Shown here: positions 48,669-55,844 of the stretch, one piece after another
How the letters are laid out: every line of letters starts with the position of its first letter
Numbering within the stretch: the first letter of the stretch is position 1
NCBI GenBank assembly: GCA_016286555.1
Contig: JAEETA010000017.1
Location: 1-55,844 of the forward strand
DNA from: Lachnospiraceae bacterium
Lineage (GTDB): Bacteria > Bacillota > Clostridia > Lachnospirales > Lachnospiraceae
Length of the DNA: 55,844 nucleotides
Direction: 5' to 3'
Notes under the pieces: generated by a model
The model's database searches: none
What the model saw: the letters and a program-made list of their open reading frames with translations, nothing else
What the model was told of the DNA's origin: nothing
Program-made: the position numbers and the translations under genes

Positions 48669-49991
48669 TCATCGGATTACCGCGTGTTCCCGCAGGAAAT
48701 CCGCCAGTTCGCTGTAATTTTTCGCATAGAGATGGTATCCGTCAAAGGTGATCTCCTCCTGCAGATAACCATCCTCGTCGCAGAAAAGGGGATTGGGATC
48801 CAGATAAAAGATATCTTCCCCGTTCACCAGCCCCGCCAGGGCCAGGTTCTTGTCGTTGGTATTGATATTATTCATGGCCGGCTGGGTATCGTCCTTCTCC
48901 CGGCTGATGTGGAGGTTTCCGATGAGGTAGATCACCGCCTGAGGCTGGGTCTGCCGCACCATCATCAGGAGCTCTCCCATCCATCCCTGGAACATCACCG
49001 TATCGCCGTAGCCCAGATCGTTCATTCCCGCCATGATGTAAACCTTGCTGTAGGAATGCTCGGAAAAGGCGGTCTGAAGATCCACTTTTTCTCCTTTTCC
49101 CGGAACGCCGGCCTTCAGAAGAGTCACCTGCTCTCCCTTCATCCATTTATAGACGGAAAAACCGTTCTCGCAGTAGAAATCCGAGGTTTCCTTCCAGCCG
49201 GAATAGTCGTGAAGCCCCAGCATACGGGAATCGCCGATAAATGCGGCATCCGCAAAATAATCATCCTCGGCGTATCCATACTCATAGGAGGTGGTAAGGG
49301 CGGTAAGGCCACGGTCCTTGTAATATCTGGAATCCGTAGGGATGGGCTCATAAGCAGTATATTCCGTGCAGGGAGAATACTGCAGGCCGTCCTCGTCCAG
49401 CCAGGGCTCCGTGGGCTTGTCGGAATCTTCGGAAGCACCACCGCCATCATCAACCGAGCCGTCTCCCGAACCGTCTCCTGCCGGTTGATCTCCGGCTCCG
49501 TCCGCTCCGGTGCCGCCTTGATCCGTCACATCGTCCGCCCCCATACCGGTAGCGGGATCTCCCGTGAGATCCGGATCGTCCTCATGCGCAGGTGTGTTTT
49601 CGTCTCCGGAAGCGTCAGTGCCCTCCGGCGTATCACCCGATACGACATCCAGATCCTCCCCGGAAGGAGCGTCTGCTCCCTCTCCGGATCCGTCACCGAA
49701 ATCTCCGGGATCAAATTCCGATCCCGCAAGATCTCCGGCATCCGCCAGCCGTTCCGCCACGAAGGGATCCGCTCCCTCCAGGATGGCTTCCAGCGTCGAA
49801 AAAGGGAAATCATCCCCCAGAAGATCTGCCAGGAACGGCCGGTCTCTGTGGGCATTCAAATATGCTTTTATAATTTCCTCACCGTTTCCGCTCTGTCGCA
49901 TCATTACCATGCGAAAGCCACCGAAGAGGAGGCTTAAGCACGCCAAAACCGACACCATCGTCAGAAACGGTGCTCTTGTTTTCTTTTTCAT
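48669..49991 (-). CDS. SGNH hydrolase-type membrane-anchored protein, partner of the MBOAT protein
   Basis: 440 residues. An N-terminal signal anchor (FLTMVSVLACLSLLFGG) precedes a long acidic Asp/Gly/Glu/Ser-rich linker (about 90-190). The C-terminal SGNH domain has AAFIGDSRMLGL (nucleophile Ser), IMAGMNDLG and TFDGYHLYA (Asp-His). It lies 18 bp downstream of an MBOAT acyltransferase gene. Such MBOAT/SGNH pairs transfer acyl groups to extracellular polymers (DltB/DltD-like or PatA/PatB-like). The target polymer is unknown; dltA or dltC are not present here. Confidence 0.83.
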   Translation of the reverse strand: MKKKTRAPFLTMVSVLACLSLLFGGFRMVMMRQSGNGEEIIKAYLNAHRDRPFLADLLGDDFPFSTLEAILEGADPFVAERLADAGDLAGSEFDPGDFGDGSGEGADAPSGEDLDVVSGDTPEGTDASGDENTPAHEDDPDLTGDPATGMGADDVTDQGGTGADGAGDQPAGDGSGDGSVDDGGGASEDSDKPTEPWLDEDGLQYSPCTEYTAYEPIPTDSRYYKDRGLTALTTSYEYGYAEDDYFADAAFIGDSRMLGLHDYSGWKETSDFYCENGFSVYKWMKGEQVTLLKAGVPGKGEKVDLQTAFSEHSYSKVYIMAGMNDLGYGDTVMFQGWMGELLMMVRQTQPQAVIYLIGNLHISREKDDTQPAMNNINTNDKNLALAGLVNGEDIFYLDPNPLFCDEDGYLQEEITFDGYHLYAKNYSELADFLREHAVIR

Positions 49992-50009
49992 ATCGCTATC
50001 TCAAACTCC

Positions 50010-51389
50010 CTAAAACCGGAAATACAAAAACGGATTGTCGCTGCCGATGGCCATTTCTCTGCAACATACCAGCAAAAGCACCAAAAGCACCATGCTCACC
50101 CACAGCTTCTTCCCCCATTTTTCCCAGAGCTTTCTGGGCAGAGGTGTTGCGAAAATGAGTCCCGCCGTGAGGACGGGCCAGTAGGTGTGAAGCATCCGCA
50201 GGAGCACATCCGTGCCCGTCAGGATCTCTCCGGAGGTCTGCCCAACCATAGCCATAAGGTATCCCAGCAGAGTAGGCAGATCGGACAGAGCAAAGATCAC
50301 CCAGGTGGCAGGCAATAGAAGCAGGACATAGATATGTCCCAGAAGCGGTACTCTCTTCAGCAGCTTTCCGTAGACAAAACGCTCCAGGGTCAGCAGCAGG
50401 AAAAAGACGCCGCCCCAAATCAGGAAGTTTAAGGTTGCTCCATGCCAGATGCCGGTAAGTGCCCAGACGATGAGCAGGTTCCGAATGGTAACAAACCAGC
50501 CCTTGCGGGATCCTCCCAGAGGGATATAGACATAATCCTTAAACCATCTCCCCAGGGTGATGTGCCATCTGCGCCAGAAGTCCGAGAAGGAAGTGGCGCT
50601 GTAGGGTTCCCGGAAATTCTCCGGCAGGGAAAAGCCCAGGAGTTTTCCAAGGCCGATGGCCATAAGGGAATAACCGAAGAAATCAAAGTAGATCTGCAGG
50701 GTATAGGCAATGGCGCCCAGCCAGGCCACCCCGGCCCCCAGTCCTGCAGTTCCCGCAGTCTGCACACTGTTCCAGACGGTTCCTAAAGGATCTCCCAGAA
50801 GCAGCTTGTAGGACAGACCAATGACCAGGAGTTTTGCGCCCTCTTCTGCTTTCTCCTTTGAGAAGGCATTCTTCAGAAGGTCCGCTTCCATCTCACTGTA
50901 CTTCGTGACGGGTCCGGAGATCATATGAGGGAAAAATGTCACATAGGTGGCAAATTCCGGGAAATCCACCCGGCGTTTTTTCTTTCTCGTGGGGTGTTCG
51001 TCGCTCAGGAAGGACAGCTCCCGGAAAGTAAAGAAACTGATCCCCGCAGGCATGGTGAGCCGCACCGTCTCGGGATCCATTCCAAGCAGTGTAAAGAGGC
51101 TGTCCCCGTAGAAGGGCAGATATTTAAAGCCAGACAGCACAGCAATGTCCAGCAGCGCCGCCAGGATCCCGGGCCAGCGTTTTCCCAGGTGTCTTCCCAG
51201 GGTATACAGTGCATGGTTTACCAGAAGTTCTCCCAGAAGCAGGAGGATCCCCGCAGGTTCTCCGATGGCATAGAAAGCCAGGCTCCCCAAAAAGAGGATG
51301 GCGCCCCGGAATCTGGCAGGGGTAAGAAGGTATATGAGTAAAAAGCACGGCAAAAACCGTACCAGAAAAGCAAATCCTGAAAAAATCAC
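50010..51389 (-). CDS. MBOAT-family O-acyltransferase
   Basis: About 459 residues with ten or more membrane helices. Family signatures: GISFFTFRELSFLSD, FFPHMISGPVTKYSEM, the motif SFSDFWRRWHITLGRWFKDYVYIPLGG and the catalytic His in ALTGIWHGATLNFLIWG. It moves an acyl group across the membrane for modification of a cell-surface polymer. The start is uncertain: I chose GTG at 51389, which begins the usual VIFSGFAFLVRFLPCFLLIYLL helix and has GAGAG upstream. An ATG at 51485 adds 32 residues without a Shine-Dalgarno sequence. Downstream partner is the SGNH protein. Confidence 0.88.
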   Translation of the reverse strand: MIFSGFAFLVRFLPCFLLIYLLTPARFRGAILFLGSLAFYAIGEPAGILLLLGELLVNHALYTLGRHLGKRWPGILAALLDIAVLSGFKYLPFYGDSLFTLLGMDPETVRLTMPAGISFFTFRELSFLSDEHPTRKKKRRVDFPEFATYVTFFPHMISGPVTKYSEMEADLLKNAFSKEKAEEGAKLLVIGLSYKLLLGDPLGTVWNSVQTAGTAGLGAGVAWLGAIAYTLQIYFDFFGYSLMAIGLGKLLGFSLPENFREPYSATSFSDFWRRWHITLGRWFKDYVYIPLGGSRKGWFVTIRNLLIVWALTGIWHGATLNFLIWGGVFFLLLTLERFVYGKLLKRVPLLGHIYVLLLLPATWVIFALSDLPTLLGYLMAMVGQTSGEILTGTDVLLRMLHTYWPVLTAGLIFATPLPRKLWEKWGKKLWVSMVLLVLLLVCCREMAIGSDNPFLYFRF

Positions 51390-51496
51390 AATGCGCTCTC
51401 TATCTGCGAACCGCCGGGGACAAAAAATACGCTCAACCGGGCGCAAAAAGGCGTACGGAAGGAAGGCACCCCCAGCAGGGATCATGCAAAAATCGG

Positions 51497-51961
51497 TTAA
51501 TCGTTCATTTCCTGAGCGGAGACCAGCCGGTCTCCCTCATAGGCCAGGCGGAGCTTAAAAAATCCGCCGTCCTCCAGAAGGATCCGCAGGAAAATACGGT
51601 CCCCCTCCCAGAGGTTTAAATCCATCAGATCCCCCTTGGGGATCCACCGCAGAGTCCCCTCGTCGCATTCCGAAGGTTCCCCTTCAAAATCCGTCGAGGT
51701 ATACAGATACATCCGCTCATCCTGTGAACGGTCTGTCAGGAAGAGAAAATCGACGATGCCGCGGTAACGCATCTCGCCGGGGCACAGCCCCGTCTCTTCC
51801 GCTATCTCCCGTCGGACGCACTCCTCCGGGGTCTCACCCTCTTCCAGATGTCCTCCTACGCCGATCCATTTGCCGGCGTTGACATCCTTTTCCTTCTTGT
51901 TGCGCAGCAGCATCAGATAGGCGCCGTCGCGCTCCAGATAACAGAGGGTCGTCTCTTTCAT
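51497..51961 (-). CDS. Nudix hydrolase (8-oxo-dGTP diphosphatase-like)
   Basis: 154 residues. The Nudix box is complete: GGHLEEGETPEECVRREIAEETG (residues about 34-56). MutT/YtkD-like small hydrolases remove oxidised nucleotides, but substrate is not fixed by sequence. TGAGGA precedes the ATG. Lies 10 bp after trpG on the same strand, likely co-transcribed. Confidence 0.9.
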   Translation of the reverse strand: MKETTLCYLERDGAYLMLLRNKKEKDVNAGKWIGVGGHLEEGETPEECVRREIAEETGLCPGEMRYRGIVDFLFLTDRSQDERMYLYTSTDFEGEPSECDEGTLRWIPKGDLMDLNLWEGDRIFLRILLEDGGFFKLRLAYEGDRLVSAQEMND

Positions 51962-51971
51962 AAACAGTTCC

Positions 51972-52535
51972 TCAGCGCAGGAAATTCCGCAGCATCTGCC
52001 GACCGTCGGGAGTCAGGATGGACTCGGGATGGAACTGCACGCCGTAGATGGGATATTCCCTGTGCTCCACAGCCATCACTTCCCCGTCTTCGGTCCTTGC
52101 GGTTACCTTCAGGCAATCGGGGATCGTATCGGGATCCGCAGTCAGGGAATGATATCTGGCCACAGGGGCTTTTTCGGGACATCCGGCAAAGAGCCGGGAA
52201 GAAGTATCCAGTGTTGCAACAGACTGCTTTCCGTGCATCAGTTCACGGGCATAGGTTACCGTAGCACCCAGCGCCATGCAGATGGCCTGATGGCCCAGAC
52301 ACACGCCCAGAAGGGGGATGTCGCATCCGATCTGCGTCACGGCATCCACAATGATCCCGGCATCCTCAGGTCTTCCGGGACCGGGAGAAAGGATCACGCG
52401 ATCAGGCTTTAACGCTCTGATCTCGGGGATCGTCATCTCGTCGTTCCGAATGACACGAATGTCAGGATTGATCTCTCCGATCAACTGGAAGAGGTTATAG
52501 GAAAAGCTGTCATAATTATCGATCAGCAGGATCAT
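51972..52535 (-). CDS. trpG: Anthranilate synthase component II (glutamine amidotransferase)
   Basis: 187 residues. Class I amidotransferase triad: nucleophile Cys in LLGVCLGHQAI, His and Glu in YGVQFHPESILT. Oxyanion region SPGPGRPEDAG. Starts MILLIDNYDSFSYN, at 52535, two bases behind the trpE stop with GGAGG in the trpE end; the longer frame to 52601 lies within trpE and is rejected. Supplies ammonia to TrpE; may also serve PabB. Confidence 0.94.
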   Translation of the reverse strand: MILLIDNYDSFSYNLFQLIGEINPDIRVIRNDEMTIPEIRALKPDRVILSPGPGRPEDAGIIVDAVTQIGCDIPLLGVCLGHQAICMALGATVTYARELMHGKQSVATLDTSSRLFAGCPEKAPVARYHSLTADPDTIPDCLKVTARTEDGEVMAVEHREYPIYGVQFHPESILTPDGRQMLRNFLR

Positions 52536-52537
52536 AT

Positions 52538-54004
52538 TTACTCTACCTCCTCTTCTGCCAGTTCCAGCGCATGAAGAGAGGCTTTTGCCTTGTTCAGGCA
52601 CTCCTCATATTCCTTCTCGGGAACGGAATCTGCCACGATACCCGCACCGCTCTGTACGAAGACTTTTCCGTTCTTCTTAAAGACCAGACGGATGGCGATA
52701 CAGGTATCCATGTTGCCGGTAAAGTCGATATAACCCACGGCGCCGCCATAAATGCCGCGCCTGCTGTTCTCCAGTTCTTCAATGAGCTGACATGCTCTGA
52801 TCTTCGGTGCGCCGGACAGCGTCCCCGCAGGCAGTACCGCCTCGATGGCATCCAGAGCATCCTTGTCCTCACGAATGGATCCGCGAACGGTGGAACCGAT
52901 ATGCATCACGTGAGAATAGCGCTCGATGGAGTGATATTTCTCCACATCCACGGTGCCGAAGGAACTGATCTTTCCCAGGTCGTTCCTGCCCAGGTCCACC
53001 AGCATGTTGTGCTCAGCCAGTTCCTTTTCATCCGCCAGAAGCTCTGCTTCCAGCTTTTTGTCCTCTTCCTCCGTGGCGCCGCGCTTCCGGGTGCCTGCCA
53101 GAGGGAAGGTGCGCAAAACACCGTCCTCCAGTCTCACAAGGGTCTCCGGAGAAGCGCCTGCCACCTCCACATCCGTTCCCGCAAAATAGAACATGTACGG
53201 GGAAGGATTGATGGTGCGCAGCACACGGTAAGTGTTTAAAAGAGATCCTTCAAAAGGCGCGGAGAGCTGATTGGAAAGCACGATCTGGAAGATATCACCT
53301 TCCTTAATGTGGTGCTTGCCCTTCTCCACCATTTCGCAATAGCTGGCTTTATCAAAGAGAGGGCGCACCTCTCCCAGGAGCCTGCCGGGCTGTTCATCGG
53401 ATTTTTTGCCGTTTTTCAAGAGCTCTGCCATATCGGCCAGCTCCTTCAAGGCGCGGTCATACTCATCTTCCGCATTCTCCGTGCGCATATTGGCGATGAG
53501 CACCAGCTTCTGCCGCACGTTGTCAAAGGCGATGACCTTATCAAAAAGCATGAGATCCAGATCTTTGAACAGGTCGGGATCGGAAATGTCACGGCGAACC
53601 GTGGGCTCGCTGTAGCACAGATAATCGAATGCAAAATAGCCTACCAGACCTCCGGTGAAGGAAGGCAGGTAATCAAAGCGGGGACTGCGATACTCCGCCA
53701 GGAGCTCCCGCAGGTGGAAGGAAGGATCCTCTGTGGTAAAAACTTCCTCTCCGATCTGCATCTTCCCGTCCTTGCAGGTGATCTCCAGCTTCGGATCATA
53801 TCCGAGGAAGGTGTAACGACCCCATTTTTCATTGGCAACGGCGGACTCCAGCAGATAACAGTGGGTGGACGCACCCTTCAGGATGCGCATGGCCTCGATG
53901 GGCGTTATAAAGTCAGACAGAAGCTCGCAACTGACGGGCAGGATATCGTAGTTTCCTTCTGCCGCCATTTTCAGGGCTTCTGCACGATCCGGTCTGTAAT
54001 TCAT
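52538..54004 (-). CDS. trpE: Anthranilate synthase component I
   Basis: 488 residues. Chorismate-utilising enzyme; the catalytic core shows RVLRTINPSPYMFYF, GASPETLVRLEDG, PLAGTRKRG, DLGRNDLGKI and GAPKIRACQLIEELE. The N-terminal LLESA motif (CYLLESA near residue 52) is the tryptophan feedback site and separates it from PabB. Makes anthranilate with TrpG. No T-box or trp attenuator is seen upstream, and other trp genes are not in the window, so this pair is split from any trp operon. GAGGGG precedes the start. Confidence 0.93.
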   Translation of the reverse strand: MNYRPDRAEALKMAAEGNYDILPVSCELLSDFITPIEAMRILKGASTHCYLLESAVANEKWGRYTFLGYDPKLEITCKDGKMQIGEEVFTTEDPSFHLRELLAEYRSPRFDYLPSFTGGLVGYFAFDYLCYSEPTVRRDISDPDLFKDLDLMLFDKVIAFDNVRQKLVLIANMRTENAEDEYDRALKELADMAELLKNGKKSDEQPGRLLGEVRPLFDKASYCEMVEKGKHHIKEGDIFQIVLSNQLSAPFEGSLLNTYRVLRTINPSPYMFYFAGTDVEVAGASPETLVRLEDGVLRTFPLAGTRKRGATEEEDKKLEAELLADEKELAEHNMLVDLGRNDLGKISSFGTVDVEKYHSIERYSHVMHIGSTVRGSIREDKDALDAIEAVLPAGTLSGAPKIRACQLIEELENSRRGIYGGAVGYIDFTGNMDTCIAIRLVFKKNGKVFVQSGAGIVADSVPEKEYEECLNKAKASLHALELAEEEVE

Positions 54005-54132
54005 GATTTCCCCTCACGAATGAATCAATGCAACGAATACAGTGTATCACAGAAATCCCTCAAACGCACCCGTCGTTTTGGGAAAATCACGAACGATTTT
54101 CAAGGCGATTTTGTGCAAATCCGCCTTTATCA

Positions 54133-55844
54133 TCAACACGTGATCAGCAGATGTTCCTCTGCCACATCGTGGTACACCGTGACATTTCCGCCGCTGACGT
54201 CATAAACATGCACGATATCCGAAAGGCTCCCTTCCTGCGAAAAATCCGAGACGAGATCCGGGAAGGCTTCCAGCATCTCCGGTGCATAGCAGATCGTTTT
54301 TTCATTCCTGAAGACTGCGGTGTACAGGATCTGGGCTTCCACCAGATCCTGGAAGATATGGCTTCCGTAGGACAGCTCCGGATTGTACCCTGCACGGGAT
54401 TCCTCCACTTCGCAGATGACCTCATAGGCACTGATGTCCGAAAAAGCGGTGGGCACTCCCAGCTCGGGGGAAGTGGTTCCCACTCTTCCAGGAACGATGA
54501 GCATCATATGCTTCCCCAGATCGCGGTAATGCCAGTTGATGGCACCGATGAGCTTCGCCACCAGATCCTTCTCCATGTAGGGCATGTTGTAATACTGAAT
54601 GGGATCCACATATACGATAATGTCCAGTCCCGCGGTCTTTGCCATGCCCATGGAAGCCCCCTTGCTTTCCAGCAGGATCCGCTCCTTCGGGATCTCCGGC
54701 GGGATCACGGTGCCGGACTCTCCTTTCCGTACCTGAAGGGGCCTGCACTGCAGCAGATCGATGGAATACTCTCCGTCCTCCGAGAGATTGATGGTAAACT
54801 CCGTATCCACGGGATAGTCATATTCTTCCTGAATGGTATGCAGCATCCGCCGCATCTGCTCCATGAGGACGGTGTTTGCTACCAGTCCCTTACAGGAGAT
54901 AAAAAGCACATTCCTGGGGCGTCCCAGCTCGCTGAGCCTGGACTCGGCATCCGTGTCATGTTCCAGCAGGATCCTGCCCAGATACCCGGGGATATTGGAT
55001 TCCAGCTCCTCCAGCGAAAATTTCCGCAGGACCTTTTCCGTCATGCTGATGGCTTCCGCTTTCCCCTGAGAGAATTTGTGCTTATCCGCGGAGGAGGAAT
55101 AGGAGGTTTTTTCCGGCATATCCAGATTCACGATCCTGGGATAGGATCCTTCCGTCCGATCCACCGCAGAGGTTCCCAGGCCCATCACCAGACGCAGCAT
55201 TCCCGCGGTCGGGTCACTCTCCTTCATGATCCGGTAGGGGCTGTAGGAATAGCCCACGCCTGCGGCGCAGGGCATGTAATTGGTTCCGTAGTAGGATCCG
55301 GATACCCGCTGGATCAGGAGCGCCATCTGCTCATCCCGCTTGTCCAGTCCCCGCCGCTTCCGGTAATCCAGTGCGGAGAGACTCATTGAACTGGCATACA
55401 CCACCTTGATGGCATGCTCAAACTCCGCCGTGCGCTCCTCCAGGCTGCCTCTGTTGGTACAGAACACCGACTCGTATTTTCCCGCAAAAGCATTGCCAAA
55501 GCCGTCCTCCAGGATACTGCTGGAACGGATAATGTAGGGATCCTGTCCGTAGTACTCGATGATTCCGACAAACCTGTCATGCATCTCCGGAGAGAAGGTA
55601 CCTTCCATGATTTTTCCTGCGAATTCCTCCGCCAGAGTAAAGTATCCTTCCTCCGTCCGTTGTCTCACCCGCAGGTCCCAGAGACCGTTGTCCACCAGAT
55701 AGGTGTAGTAGAGGTCAGATCCCACATAGAAGGAATCGTGGGGCTCCAGCACCTCGTCGATGTCAGGCTCCCTGTTCCGGATGATGGCTCTGGCCAGCAA
55801 AATTCCGCAGGCCTTACCGCCGATCATTCCCGTTCCCACCATGT
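54133..55844 (-). CDS. PEP/pyruvate-binding (PPDK N-domain-like) protein, 5' end outside window
   Basis: At least 570 residues, frame open to the right edge. IIRSSSILEDGFGNAFAGKYES and QRVSGSYYGTNYMPCAAGVGYS are the ATP-grasp-like signatures of the pyruvate phosphate dikinase N-terminal domain; DLLQCRPLQ ends that domain as in PEP synthase. The C-terminal ~170 residues (VDPIQYYNMPYMEKDLVAKLIGAINW, LGKHMMLIVPGRVGTTSPELGVP) form a family-specific extension and there is no PEP-binding TIM barrel. Function unknown; possibly a phosphotransfer protein. The start is not visible; the ATG at the edge is only where the window cuts it. Confidence 0.8.
   Translation of the reverse strand, partial: MVGTGMIGGKACGILLARAIIRNREPDIDEVLEPHDSFYVGSDLYYTYLVDNGLWDLRVRQRTEEGYFTLAEEFAGKIMEGTFSPEMHDRFVGIIEYYGQDPYIIRSSSILEDGFGNAFAGKYESVFCTNRGSLEERTAEFEHAIKVVYASSMSLSALDYRKRRGLDKRDEQMALLIQRVSGSYYGTNYMPCAAGVGYSYSPYRIMKESDPTAGMLRLVMGLGTSAVDRTEGSYPRIVNLDMPEKTSYSSSADKHKFSQGKAEAISMTEKVLRKFSLEELESNIPGYLGRILLEHDTDAESRLSELGRPRNVLFISCKGLVANTVLMEQMRRMLHTIQEEYDYPVDTEFTINLSEDGEYSIDLLQCRPLQVRKGESGTVIPPEIPKERILLESKGASMGMAKTAGLDIIVYVDPIQYYNMPYMEKDLVAKLIGAINWHYRDLGKHMMLIVPGRVGTTSPELGVPTAFSDISAYEVICEVEESRAGYNPELSYGSHIFQDLVEAQILYTAVFRNEKTICYAPEMLEAFPDLVSDFSQEGSLSDIVHVYDVSGGNVTVYHDVAEEHLLITC

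Noticed and set aside
54005..54132. T-box riboswitch or trp leader upstream of trpE
   Set aside because: The 128-bp gap is too short for a T-box and shows neither the specifier-stem pattern nor a Trp-rich leader peptide.

Overview
The window is chromosomal DNA from a GC-moderate Firmicute, most likely a gut or rumen member of the Lachnospiraceae (Clostridia). The reasons are the dgt-dnaG-rpoD-trmK gene order, paired pyrB/pyrI, a GGGtGRT protein beside a NifU-like scaffold, a DUF4214 surface protein with its own two-component system, strong GGAGG ribosome-binding sites throughout, and several hemicellulose enzymes (GH51, GH43, GH2 and a CE2-like esterase). No phage, insertion sequence or CRISPR array was seen.

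Layout. 1-5676 (mostly + strand): end of a TrkH potassium transporter, a DtxR/MntR-type regulator, a transglutaminase-like surface protein (-), a nitroreductase and pyrB-pyrI. 5745-13281 (-): a 1497-residue DUF4214/beta-helix surface protein, a NarL-type response regulator and its histidine kinase, which is split by an in-frame TAG codon. A 16-bp motif upstream of both the kinase and the surface protein suggests that they form one regulon. 13282-16613 (-): a membrane protein and two translationally coupled CobW-type GTPases, one with a long His/Asp/Cys-rich metal-binding insert. 16678-23600 (-): RNase P RNA and the macromolecular synthesis operon dgt-dnaG-rpoD-trmK-nucleoside kinase. 23777-28371: tRNA-Leu(CAG), a FliD-like orphan, a TetR regulator, an SGNH esterase and a + strand citrate synthase with an unusual phased T-tract promoter.

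28387-36361 (-) is a four-gene operon: hybrid sensor kinase, double-receiver protein, thymidine kinase and GH2 beta-galactosidase. The only long gene-free stretch, 36362-37257, appears to encode a roughly 575-nt structured non-coding RNA on the minus strand. It has a near-consensus promoter, several hairpins, three related palindromes, a 7-codon ORF with a perfect Shine-Dalgarno sequence, and an intrinsic terminator.

37258-46644: GH51 arabinofuranosidase with a divergent AraC regulator, an MFS exporter-XRE/TPR regulator pair with an operator inside its promoter, an SDR oxidoreductase, a polar amino acid ABC transporter whose binding protein looks circularly permuted, and a GH43 enzyme. 46793-48523: GGGtGRT and NifU-like proteins. 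48669-54004: an SGNH/MBOAT acyl-transfer pair behind a Nudix hydrolase and trpE-trpG. The window ends inside a PEP/pyruvate-binding-domain protein.

All calls come from reading the sequence. Family names rest on recognised motifs, and no database search was run.
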